In this document: positions 1-7,258 of the stretch, piece after piece
Layout of the letters: each line of letters begins with the position of its first letter
How positions within the stretch are numbered: position 1 is the first letter of the stretch
Program-made: the position numbers and the translations under genes
Assembly (NCBI GenBank): GCA_023391775.1
Contig: JAEWAG010000029.1
Location: 1 to 12,399, forward strand
Source of the DNA: Pseudomonadota bacterium
GTDB lineage: Bacteria > Pseudomonadota > Gammaproteobacteria > Xanthomonadales > Xanthomonadaceae
Direction: 5' to 3'
Length of the DNA stretch: 12,399 nucleotides
Notes under the pieces: generated by a model
Seen by the model: only the letters and a program-made list of their open reading frames with translations
The model's database searches: none
What the model was told of the DNA's origin: nothing

Positions 1-396
1 GTCTCGCAATTCCTGCGGGTGATCCCGCGCGTGCCGGCCGTGCAGGGGGTGGCGGCGCCGCTGCGCGCCCGCGGCGTGGCGGAGAAGGAGGCGCTGGCGC
101 GCGCCGCCGCCATGATGGAACGGCTCAACCTGCCGGCCCGGCTGCACGGGCTGCCCCCGGCCACCTTCTCGGGTGGGGAGCAGCAGCGCGTGAACCTGGC
201 GCGCGGCTTCGTCGCGCCCTGGCGGGTGCTGCTGCTGGACGAGCCGACCGCCAGCCTGGACGCGGCGAACCGGGAGGCCGTGGTCGGGCTGGTCGAGCAG
301 GCCAGGGAAGCTGGCACCGCCGTGGTCGGTATCTTCCACGATGCCGATGTACGCGACCGGGTGGCGACCCGGCTGTTCGAGGTCCGGCCGGCCTAG
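1..396 (+). CDS. phnL: PhnL, C-P lyase ATP-binding protein (5' end missing)
   Basis: This is the C-terminal 131 residues of PhnL, an ABC-type ATPase. In the C-P lyase pathway PhnL associates with PhnK on the PhnGHIJ core complex in the cytoplasm and is needed for phosphonate breakdown; it is not a transport ATPase. The visible part starts with VSQFLRVIPRVPA, which is typical of PhnL, and continues through the signature TFSGGEQQRVNLARGF, the Walker B box VLLLDEPTASLD and the switch-histidine segment IFHDADVRDRV near the C-terminus. Reading frame 1 is open to the first base, so the Walker A half lies upstream of the window; the GTG at 19 is internal, not a start. The stop TAG abuts the next ATG with no gap, so the two genes are surely co-transcribed. 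PhnK is the main alternative, but the FSGGEQQRVN and IFHD segments favour PhnL. Confidence 0.9.
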   Translation, partial: VSQFLRVIPRVPAVQGVAAPLRARGVAEKEALARAAAMMERLNLPARLHGLPPATFSGGEQQRVNLARGFVAPWRVLLLDEPTASLDAANREAVVGLVEQAREAGTAVVGIFHDADVRDRVATRLFEVRPA

Positions 397-1080
397 ATGG
401 CCATGGCAATGCGTGTGGCACTCTACTGGGCGCCGGAACGCACGGACCCGCTGCACGAACTTGGCAGCCGCTGGCTGGGGCGGGATGCCGAGACGGGCGC
501 GCCGTTGCCGCAGCCGAGCGTCCCCGGCCTGGACATCGCGACGCTGACCGCGGAGCCGCGGCGCTACGGCCTGCACGCGACGCTGAAGCCGCCTTTCCAC
601 ACTGGTGCGGACTGGGGCACGCTGCGTGAAGCGGCCATGGCTCTGGCGGCGCGTACCCGCCCCTTCCGCCTGCCGCCGCTGCGCGTCGCGCCGCTCGGCG
701 GGTTCCTGGCGCTGCGGGAGGCGGAGTCCTGCGCCGCCTTGCGGGCCTTCGCCGATAGCTGCGTCGAGGCGCTGGACCGCTTCCGCATTCCGCCGGACAC
801 TGCGGAGTTGGAACGCCGCCAGCGCCATGGCCTGACCCCCGTGCAGCGGGCCCTGCTGGCCCGCTGGGGTTATCCCTTTGTGAAGGAGGAGTGGCGGTTC
901 CACGTCACGCTGACCGGCCGCCTGACGGAGGCCGATCTGCCGCTGGCACGGGATGCCGCTGGATCCTTCCTGGGTCGGGTGGCGGACCGGCCGAGGATCG
1001 TGCGGGAACTCTGCCTGTTCACCCAGTCGGCGCCCGATGTCCCCTTCCGGATCGCGGAGCGGCTGCCGCTGCTGGGCTGA
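397..1080 (+). CDS. DUF1045 / 2H phosphoesterase-like phosphonate-operon protein
   Basis: This 227-residue protein belongs to the DUF1045 family (putative phosphonate metabolism protein), which is found almost only in C-P lyase operons. Two H-x-T motifs are visible, H60-A-T62 in GLHATLKPPFH and H169-V-T171 in FHVTLTG. Their spacing fits the 2H phosphoesterase fold, whose members open cyclic phosphates or cleave 2',5'/3',5' phosphodiesters. No biochemical role is established to my knowledge. A cyclic-phosphate intermediate of C-P lyase (5-phosphoribosyl 1,2-cyclic phosphate) is an obvious candidate substrate, but that is inference. The first ATG, directly after the phnL stop, is taken as the start; ATGs at 403 and 409 are also possible (sequence MAMAMRV). 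No signal peptide or membrane segment is seen, so it is probably cytoplasmic. In many alphaproteobacteria phnM or phnN lies nearby, but here the next gene is a hydrolase. Confidence 0.85.
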   Translation: MAMAMRVALYWAPERTDPLHELGSRWLGRDAETGAPLPQPSVPGLDIATLTAEPRRYGLHATLKPPFHTGADWGTLREAAMALAARTRPFRLPPLRVAPLGGFLALREAESCAALRAFADSCVEALDRFRIPPDTAELERRQRHGLTPVQRALLARWGYPFVKEEWRFHVTLTGRLTEADLPLARDAAGSFLGRVADRPRIVRELCLFTQSAPDVPFRIAERLPLLG

Positions 1081-1089
1081 GGACGGGCG

Positions 1090-1118
1090 GTTTCACGGAA
1101 CTGACTTCCGGGTGTCAT
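1090..1118 (+). promoter_or_regulatory. Candidate Pho-box array upstream of the PMH-transporter operon
   Basis: Three 7-base units lie at an exact 11-base pitch in the 92-base gap between the DUF1045 gene and PMH: GTTTCAC at 1090-1096, CTGACTT at 1101-1107 and GTGTCAT at 1112-1118, each separated by 4 bases. PhoB sites are 7-base CTGTCAT/C-like direct repeats with 4-base spacers. The matches to CTGTCAT are about 4-5, 5 and 6 of 7. No convincing -10 hexamer is visible at the expected distance downstream. The position and the phosphorus theme fit PhoB control, but the match is imperfect and the region is short, so this stays a candidate. Confidence 0.4.
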
Positions 1119-1172
1119 CGCCGCGTCGCTCCCGGGCGGTATGCGGCACCGGGACGCAAAGACCGGGATCTC

Positions 1173-2720
1173 ATGCCGCAGCGAAAGAACGTACTTCTCA
1201 TCGTCGTGGACCAGTGGCGCGCCGATTTCGTACCGCATCTCGGCGCGGGCTTCCTGCGCACGCCGAATCTGGACCGGCTGTGCCGCGAAGGCGTGACCTT
1301 CCGGAACCACGTCACTACGGCGGTGCCCTGCGGGCCGGCCCGCGCCAGCCTGCTGACCGGCCTCTACCTGATGAACCACCGGGCGGTGCAGAACACCGTG
1401 CCGCTGGACGCCCGGCACATGAACCTTGGCAAGGCGCTGCGCCACATCGGCTACGACCCGGCGCTGGTCGGCTACACCACGACGACGCCCGACCCGCGCA
1501 CCACCGGCCCGCGCGACCCGCGCTTCACCTATCTCGGCGACCTGATGGACGGCTTCCGCAGCGTCGGCGCCTTCGAGCCGACCATGGACGGCTATTTCGG
1601 CTGGCTCGCGCACCAGGGCTATCGCCTGCCGGTGCCACGCGAGAACATCTGGCTGCCGGAAGGCGAGGACGCCGTGCCGGGCGTGACCAACCGCCCCTGC
1701 CGCATCCCGGCCGAGCTTTCCGACACCAGCTACTTCACCGACCGGGCGCTGACCTATCTCAAGGGGAAGGGCGACAAGCCGTGGTTCCTGCACCTCGGCT
1801 ACTATCGCCCGCATCCTCCCTTCATCGCGCCGGCGCCCTATCACGCGATGTACCGGCCGGAGGACATGCCGGCGCCGGTGCGCGCGCCGCACTGGCGGGA
1901 GGAGGCGGAGCAGCACCCGCTGCTGGACTTCTACCTGAACGGCATCAGCCAGGGCAGCTTCTTCCACGGCGCCGGCGGTGCCGCGAGCGCGCTGGACGCG
2001 GCGGCCATCCGCTGCATGCGCGCGACCTATGCCGGGCTTATCAGCGAGATCGACGACAATCTGGGCCGCGTCTTCGCCTATCTGGACGAGACGGACCAGT
2101 GGAAGGACACGCTGGTCATCTTCACCAGCGACCATGGTGAGCAGTTGGGCGACCACTACCTGCTCGGCAAGATCGGCTATTTCGACGAGAGCTTCCGCAT
2201 CCCGCTGGTGGTGAAGGACCCTACCGCGCCGCAGCGCGCCGGCCAGGTGGAGGCGGCGCCGACCGAAAGCGTGGATATCATGCCCACCATTCTGGACTGG
2301 CTGGGCGGCGAAATTCCGCGCGCCTGCGACGGAGCATCCCTGCTGCCCTTCATGGCGCGGGGCCGACCGGAAGGCTGGCGCGACCTGCTGCACTACGAAT
2401 TCGATTTCTGCGATGTCTTCTACTCCCGCCCCGAAACGGCGCTGGGGCTGGACATGGACGCCTGCTCGCTCTGCGTGGTGCAGGACGAGTGGTACAAATA
2501 CGTTCATTTCGCCGCCTTGCCGCCACTGTTCTTCGACCTGGCCGCGGACCCGCACCAATTCCGCAACCTGGCCGAAGACCCGGCCCATGCCGGCCTGGTG
2601 AAACACTACGCGCAGCGCGCCCTGTCCTGGCGGCTGCGGCATGCCGAACGCACGCTGACGCATTTCCGCGCCACGCCGCAGGGACTGGGGGAACGCCAGC
2701 CTGCCGCTTCCATTCGCTGA
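1173..2720 (+). CDS. pehA: Phosphonate monoester hydrolase (formylglycine-dependent, alkaline phosphatase superfamily)
   Basis: This 515-residue hydrolase closely resembles as recalled the Rhizobium and Burkholderia phosphonate monoester hydrolases (PMH/PehA, about 514 residues). Those enzymes cleave phosphonate monoesters and phosphodiesters and are promiscuous towards sulfate esters. The start at ATG 1173 gives MPQRKNVLLIVVDQW, the usual family N-terminus, although the ribosome site is weak; the frame stays open upstream without family-like sequence. The nucleophile is Cys53 in CGPAR (bases 1329-1331), within the C-x-P-x-R motif that is converted to formylglycine. Expected metal and substrate ligands are present: D13, Q14, N74, Y101, T103, H214 (YRPHPPF), D320-H321 (TSDHGEQLG) and K333. 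From residue 53 on they sit exactly 4 residues earlier than in the recalled Rhizobium numbering, owing to a short deletion near residues 22-27. There is no signal peptide, so it acts in the cytoplasm, presumably on imported substrate. Activation needs a formylglycine-generating enzyme, which is not in this window. It heads a six-gene run with an ABC importer. Confidence 0.93.
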   Translation: MPQRKNVLLIVVDQWRADFVPHLGAGFLRTPNLDRLCREGVTFRNHVTTAVPCGPARASLLTGLYLMNHRAVQNTVPLDARHMNLGKALRHIGYDPALVGYTTTTPDPRTTGPRDPRFTYLGDLMDGFRSVGAFEPTMDGYFGWLAHQGYRLPVPRENIWLPEGEDAVPGVTNRPCRIPAELSDTSYFTDRALTYLKGKGDKPWFLHLGYYRPHPPFIAPAPYHAMYRPEDMPAPVRAPHWREEAEQHPLLDFYLNGISQGSFFHGAGGAASALDAAAIRCMRATYAGLISEIDDNLGRVFAYLDETDQWKDTLVIFTSDHGEQLGDHYLLGKIGYFDESFRIPLVVKDPTAPQRAGQVEAAPTESVDIMPTILDWLGGEIPRACDGASLLPFMARGRPEGWRDLLHYEFDFCDVFYSRPETALGLDMDACSLCVVQDEWYKYVHFAALPPLFFDLAADPHQFRNLAEDPAHAGLVKHYAQRALSWRLRHAERTLTHFRATPQGLGERQPAASIR

Positions 2721-2733
2721 GGAGAGCCATCCC

Positions 2734-4341
2734 ATGCTCCGCCGCCACCTTCTGGCCGCGCCCCTGCTTGCCACCCTGCCGCGCTTCGCCATCGCCCAGG
2801 CGGACCAGCGCCCGGCCATGACCATCGCGGTCCAGAAGATCGCCAACACCAATACGCTGGAGACGCTGCGCGAGCAGTCCAATGTCGGCAGCCGCACCTG
2901 GAACAGCTATGCCGAGGCGCTGATCGAACAGGACTGGTGGAGCGACCTGGCGCTGCGCCCTGGCCTGGCCACGGAATGGCGGCGGGTCGATGAGCGCACG
3001 CTGGAGCTGACGCTGCGGGAGGGCGTGCGCTTCCACGATGGCCGGGAGATGACGGTGGAGGACGTCGCCTTCTCCTTCGGCCCGGAGCGGATGGGCTGGG
3101 CGCTGACCCTGGACCAGGCCCGCAACCTGTTCGGCACGGTGCCGGGGCAGGCGCAAAGCCGCACTCCGCCGCCCGAGGCGCTGGCCATCGCGCGCCGGAC
3201 CTATCCTGGTTTCGAGCGTGTCCAGATCATCGATTCGCGGCGCCTGCGCTTCGTCAACCGCACCCCGGACCTGGCGATGGAAGGACGCCTCAGCCGCAAC
3301 ACCGGCATGATCGTCTCCCGCGCCGCCTTCGAGGCGGCCGGAAGCTGGCTGGACTGGGCGCGCCGGCCGGTCGGCACCGGCCCCTTCCGCGTCGCCGAAT
3401 TCCGCCCCGACCAGATGCTGGTGCTGGATGCCTTCGACGACTACTGGGGCGGCCGCCCGCCGGTGCGGCGCCTGCGCTTTGTCGAGGTGCCGGAGGTCGC
3501 TTCCCGCATCAACATGCTGCTGTCGGGCGAGGCCGATTTCGCCTGCGACATGCCGCCGGACCAGGTTGGCACCGTGGGGCGCAGCGCCCGGCATGAGGTG
3601 GTGGGCGGCCCCATCATGAACCACCGGCTGACGGTGTTCGACAAGTCCCACCCGGAACTGCGCGATGCGCGGGTGCGCCGCGCCTTCACCCATGCCATCG
3701 ACCGGCAGGCGATCGTGGACGCGCTGTGGGGCGGACGCGGGCAGGTTCCGCGCGGCCTGCAATTCGAGTTCTATGGCAGCATGTTCCAGGCCGACTGGGA
3801 AGCGCCACGCCACGACCCGGCGGAGGCCCGCCGGCTGCTGCGCGAAGCCGGCTACAAGGGTGCGCCGATCCCCTACCGCCTGCTGAACAACTACTACACC
3901 AACCAGGTCGCCACCGCGCAAATCCTGGTGGAAGGCTGGCGCGCCGTCGGACTGAACGTGCAGATCGAGATGCGGGAGAATTTCCCACAGGTCCTCTCGC
4001 GCGAAGGGCAGCGTGCGGTGCGGGACTGGTCCAACAGCGCCAGCTTCAACGACCCGAGCTCCAGCCTCACGGCCCAGCATGGCCCGCAGGGTCAGCAGTG
4101 GCAGATCGGGGAGTGGCGCAACGAGGAATTCGGCCGGCTCTCGCAGGAATTGGAGGCCGGCACGGACCCGGCGCGGCGCCGTGCGGCCTTCCGCCGCATG
4201 CTGGAGATCGCCGAGCGCGAGGACCCCGCCTACACCGTGCTGCACCAGTCGGTGAACCTGACCGCGAAGCGACGTGACCTCGGCTGGAAGCCCGGGCAGT
4301 CCTTCTTCATGGACTTCCGCGCCCGTAACTGGGGGATCTGA
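2734..4341 (+). CDS. ABC transporter substrate-binding protein, SBP_bac_5 (peptide/opine/nickel) family
   Basis: This 535-residue periplasmic binding protein would capture the ligand for the permeases encoded downstream. The N-terminus MLRRHLLAAPLLATLPRFAIAQA is a signal peptide with Arg-Arg at 3-4 followed by HLL, which resembles a minimal Tat signal; the likely cleavage is after AIA (residue 21). The mature protein shows family 5 landmarks: LRPGLATEW, TLELTLREGVRFHDGREMTVEDVAFSF, GTGPFRVAEF and DDYWGG. Length is normal for the family. A good ribosome site (AGGAGA) lies just after the PMH stop, 13 bases before the ATG. The ligand cannot be read from the sequence; members bind peptides, nickel, sugars, opines and other solutes. 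Position directly after PMH suggests a phosphonate ester or phosphodiester ligand, which is inference. Confidence 0.9.
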   Translation: MLRRHLLAAPLLATLPRFAIAQADQRPAMTIAVQKIANTNTLETLREQSNVGSRTWNSYAEALIEQDWWSDLALRPGLATEWRRVDERTLELTLREGVRFHDGREMTVEDVAFSFGPERMGWALTLDQARNLFGTVPGQAQSRTPPPEALAIARRTYPGFERVQIIDSRRLRFVNRTPDLAMEGRLSRNTGMIVSRAAFEAAGSWLDWARRPVGTGPFRVAEFRPDQMLVLDAFDDYWGGRPPVRRLRFVEVPEVASRINMLLSGEADFACDMPPDQVGTVGRSARHEVVGGPIMNHRLTVFDKSHPELRDARVRRAFTHAIDRQAIVDALWGGRGQVPRGLQFEFYGSMFQADWEAPRHDPAEARRLLREAGYKGAPIPYRLLNNYYTNQVATAQILVEGWRAVGLNVQIEMRENFPQVLSREGQRAVRDWSNSASFNDPSSSLTAQHGPQGQQWQIGEWRNEEFGRLSQELEAGTDPARRRAAFRRMLEIAEREDPAYTVLHQSVNLTAKRRDLGWKPGQSFFMDFRARNWGI

Positions 4342-4344
4342 GCC

Positions 4345-5331
4345 ATGGGCGGTTCCGCGCTGGTCGAGATCAGCGGCCTTACCGTCTCCTTCAACGGCCA
4401 GCCGGCACTGCGCGGCGTGGACCTCGCCGTCGGTGTGGGCGAGGCGGTGGGGCTGGTGGGCGAGAGCGGCTGCGGCAAGTCCGTCACCTGGCTGGCGGCG
4501 CTGGGCCTGCTGCCCGGCAAGGCCCACATTGCCGGCAGTGTGCGCCTGGGCGGGCAGGAACTGCTCGGCGCCCCGCCGGCGGTGCTGGAGCGCGTGCGCG
4601 GCAAGCGTGTGGCGATGATCTTCCAGGACCCGGCCAGCAGCCTGAACCCGGTGCACCGCATCGGCCGTCAGATCGCCGAGGCCCTGCTGCTGCACCGCGG
4701 CCTGGCCGGCGCAGCGGCGCGGGCGGAGGTCCGGCGGCTGCTGGACCAGGTCGGCATCCCCGATGCCGGGCGCCGGCTGGACGCCTACCCGCATGAACTG
4801 TCCGGTGGGCAGAACCAGCGGGTGATGATCGCCATGGCGCTGGCCGGAGAGCCCGAGCTTCTGGTCGCGGATGAGCCGACCACCGCGCTGGACGTGACCA
4901 TTCAGGCGCAGATCCTGGACCTGATGGGGAGCCTGCGGCGGGACACCGGCATGGCACTGGTGCTGATTTCCCACGACCTGGGCGTGGTGGCGGAAACCTG
5001 TGAGCGGGTCGGGGTGATGTATGCCGGCCGCATCGTGGAGGAGGCGCCGGTCGCGCGCCTCTTCGCCGCGCCGGCGCACCCCTATACCCGCGGCCTGCTT
5101 GGGGCTCTGCCGCCATTGAACGGTCCGCGCCGGCCGTTGGCCGCTATTTCCGGCGGCGTGCCGGAACCCTGGGCGATGCCGCCCGGATGCGCCTTCGCGC
5201 CGCGCTGCCCGCATCGCCTCGCCGCCTGCGAAGCCGAACTGCCGCAGGCGGAAGCGCAGGCGCCCGGGCACCGCGCCGCCTGCCTGCGCAGCACCGTACT
5301 CGGCACCGACAGTGTGGCGGCAGCAGCATGA
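4345..5331 (+). CDS. ABC transporter ATP-binding protein, DppD/OppD type
   Basis: This 328-residue ATPase would energise the importer as one half of the cytoplasmic ATPase pair. Visible motifs are Walker A GESGCGKS (39-46), the Q-loop in [10 protein letters not shown] (Q94), the signature LSGGQ (152-156), Walker [13 protein letters not shown] (from 172) and the switch H210 in [10 protein letters not shown]. The C-terminal oligopeptide/dipeptide extension ([12 protein letters not shown], then a cysteine-rich tail with C282, C288, C295 and C313) is typical of DppD/OppD and may bind an iron-sulfur cluster, as reported for family members. The gene starts 3 bases after the binding-protein stop, and its TGA overlaps the next ATG as ATGA, so translation is probably coupled. 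Function as a transport ATPase is secure; substrate is not. Confidence 0.93.
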   Translation: MGGSALVEISGLTVSFNGQPALRGVDLAVGVGEAVGLVGESGCGKSVTWLAALGLLPGKAHIAGSVRLGGQELLGAPPAVLERVRGKRVAMIFQDPASSLNPVHRIGRQIAEALLLHRGLAGAAARAEVRRLLDQVGIPDAGRRLDAYPHELSGGQNQRVMIAMALAGEPELLVADEPTTALDVTIQAQILDLMGSLRRDTGMALVLISHDLGVVAETCERVGVMYAGRIVEEAPVARLFAAPAHPYTRGLLGALPPLNGPRRPLAAISGGVPEPWAMPPGCAFAPRCPHRLAACEAELPQAEAQAPGHRAACLRSTVLGTDSVAAAA

Positions 5332-6317
5332 GCGGGCCTCTGCTGATGGCCGAGGGGCTGGTCCGTTCCTATGCCATGCGCCGCGGCCTGTTCGGCCGGC
5401 CGGTGGCGGTGCGAGCGGTGGACGGCGTGTCGCTCGCCCTGCAGCCTGGCCGCACCCTCGGCCTGGTGGGCGAGAGCGGTTGCGGCAAGTCCACCACCGG
5501 CCGCCTCGTGCTGGGGCTGGAAGCGCCGGACGCCGGGGGGGTGCGCTTCGCCGGCGCACCCATGCCGCCGCCCGGCAGCGCCGCCTGGCGCCGACTGCGG
5601 GCGCGCATGCAGATGGTCTTCCAGGACCCGCTGGGCGCGCTGGACCGGCGCCTGACCATCGGCGCCCAGGTCGCGGAGCCGCTGGCGATCCATGGTCTGA
5701 GCGGAGGGCCGGAGCGGGTCGTGGATTTGCTGCGCGCCACCGGCCTTCGCCCGGACCACGCCGCGCGCTACCCGCATGAGCTTTCCGGCGGCCAGCGGCA
5801 GCGCGCCGTGCTGGCCCGTGCCCTGGCCACGAACCCCGCGCTGCTGGTCTGCGACGAGCCGATCAGCGCGCTGGACGTAGCCATCCAGGCGCAGGTGATG
5901 AACCTGCTGGCCGAGCTGCAGGACCGCTTCGGCCTGTCCATGCTCTTCATCAGCCATGATTTGCGTGCCGTGCGGCAGGTGAGCCACCGCATCGCGGTGA
6001 TGTATCTCGGCCGCATCGTCGAGGAAGGCGATCCGGACGCCGTGCTGCACGGGCCCGCGCACCCCTATGCCCAGGCGCTGGTCTCGGCCATCCCGCATCC
6101 CAGCCGCGCCAGCCGGCGCATCGTGCTGCAAGGCGACCCGCCCAACCCGGCGGACCGCCCCGCCGGATGCGCCTTCCATCCGCGCTGCCCGCTTGCCACG
6201 GCGCTCTGCCGGCAGGAGGCGCCGGCGCTGAAGCCGCGGCCGGGCGACGGACGGCTGGTGGCCTGCCATGTGGCGCAGGGCGACGCCACGGCGCCGGCGA
6301 CGCGAAAGGCGGCCTGA
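5328..6317 (+). CDS. ABC transporter ATP-binding protein, DppF/OppF type
   Basis: This is the second ATPase of the importer, 329 residues. The start ATG at 5328 overlaps the previous stop (ATGA). The same frame is open further upstream, from 5187, but that stretch is antiparallel-free shadow of the DppD gene and lacks family sequence. Motifs are Walker A GESGCGKS (48-55), Q99 in VFQDPLGALDRR, signature LSGGQRQR (152-159), Walker B LLVCDEPISALD (D176, E177) and switch H210 in FISHDLRAVRQ. The N-terminal stretch with a long insert before GVSLALQPGRTLGLVGESG (RRGLFGRPVAVRAVDGV) is usual for DppF. The C-terminal extension has C281, C287, C294 and C313 in the same pattern as its partner. It should pair with the DppD-like subunit under the two permeases. 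Confidence 0.93.
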   Translation: MSGPLLMAEGLVRSYAMRRGLFGRPVAVRAVDGVSLALQPGRTLGLVGESGCGKSTTGRLVLGLEAPDAGGVRFAGAPMPPPGSAAWRRLRARMQMVFQDPLGALDRRLTIGAQVAEPLAIHGLSGGPERVVDLLRATGLRPDHAARYPHELSGGQRQRAVLARALATNPALLVCDEPISALDVAIQAQVMNLLAELQDRFGLSMLFISHDLRAVRQVSHRIAVMYLGRIVEEGDPDAVLHGPAHPYAQALVSAIPHPSRASRRIVLQGDPPNPADRPAGCAFHPRCPLATALCRQEAPALKPRPGDGRLVACHVAQGDATAPATRKAA

Positions 6318-6318
6318 C

Positions 6319-7257
6319 ATGCTGCGATTCCTTGGCTTCCGCCTGCTGCGGGCCGCGCTGACCATCATCATGGTGGTGACCTTCGCCTTCGTGGTGTTGC
6401 GGCTCTCCGGCGATCCTGCGCAGATCATCATGGGCGCCGACGCACCGCCCGAGGCGGTGGAGGCCTTCCGCGCCGCCTGGGGCCTGGATCGGCCGCTCTG
6501 GCAGCAGTACTTCCACTACTTCGGGGCGATCCTCGGCGGCGATCTCGGCCGTTCCATGCGGGACGGGCGCGACGCCATCCTGCTGGTGGCGGAGCGTATC
6601 CCAGCGACCCTGGCGCTGACCCTGCCGGCGTTGGCCATCAAGCTGGGCCTTGGCATCCCGGCCGGCATCCACGCCGCGCTGCACCGCAACTCCTGGGTGG
6701 ACAGGCTGGTGATGCTGCTGGCGGTGGCAGGCTTCACCGTGCCCTCTTTCGTGCTTGGCCTGCTGCTGGTGCTGGTCTTCGCGGTGCAGCTCGGGTGGCT
6801 GCCTTCGGGCGGGCAGGAAAGCTGGCGGCATGCGATCCTGCCCGTGGTCACGCTGGGCGTCGGTGGCGCCGCGGTGCTGGCGCGCTTCACCCGCAGCGCC
6901 ATGCTGGAGGTGCTGGGGCAGCCCTATATCCGCACCGCCAGCGCCAAGGGCCTGGCCTGGCGCGCCGTGGTCTGGGGCCATGCATTGCCCAACGCCGCCA
7001 TCCCCACCGTCACCATCGTGGGCTTCATGGTCGGCAGCCTGTTGGCCGGGGCGGTGGTGGTGGAGAGCGTCTTCTCCTGGCCCGGCGTCGGCCGGTTGCT
7101 GGTGGTGGCGGTGGGCAATCGCGACCTCGCGGTGGTGCAATGCGTGCTGCTGCTGGTGGCGGCCACCATGGTGACGGCGAATCTGGTGGTGGACCTGCTC
7201 TATGGCGCGCTTGACCCGCGCCTGCGCGGCACCGCCCGCCCGGCCGGAGGGCACTGA
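6319..7257 (+). CDS. ABC transporter permease, DppB type
   Basis: This 312-residue inner-membrane permease forms half of the importer channel. The ATG at 6319 lies 1 base after the DppF stop and gives MLRFLGFRLLRAALTIIMVV, the usual DppB N-terminus, with the first membrane helix at about 11-28 and the conserved LSGDPA segment at 29-34. The family sequence GLDRPLWQQYFHYFGAILGG follows at about 55-74. Further helices lie near 98-120, 130-160, 172-190, 225-250 and 275-295. The cytoplasmic EAA-type coupling loop (YIRTASAKGLAWRAVVWGHA, about 203-222) contacts an ATPase. The C-terminus ends LYGALDPRLR, again typical. An alternative upstream GTG (6268) would only extend into the preceding gene. Confidence 0.93.
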   Translation: MLRFLGFRLLRAALTIIMVVTFAFVVLRLSGDPAQIIMGADAPPEAVEAFRAAWGLDRPLWQQYFHYFGAILGGDLGRSMRDGRDAILLVAERIPATLALTLPALAIKLGLGIPAGIHAALHRNSWVDRLVMLLAVAGFTVPSFVLGLLLVLVFAVQLGWLPSGGQESWRHAILPVVTLGVGGAAVLARFTRSAMLEVLGQPYIRTASAKGLAWRAVVWGHALPNAAIPTVTIVGFMVGSLLAGAVVVESVFSWPGVGRLLVVAVGNRDLAVVQCVLLLVAATMVTANLVVDLLYGALDPRLRGTARPAGGH

Positions 7258-7258
7258 G

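Noticed and set aside
891..1172. An upstream extension of the PMH frame.
   Set aside because: It overlaps the DUF1045 gene, and family proteins begin at the RKNVLLIVVDQ segment.
870..2897. A 675-residue - strand open frame opposite PMH.
   Set aside because: No family motifs, low-complexity composition, and the opposite strand carries all PMH active-site residues.
2350..5559. A 1069-residue open frame on the - strand across PMH, the binding protein and DppD.
   Set aside because: It lies opposite three clear genes, is rich in Ala, Arg, Gly and His with no recognisable domain, and long antisense frames are expected at this GC content.
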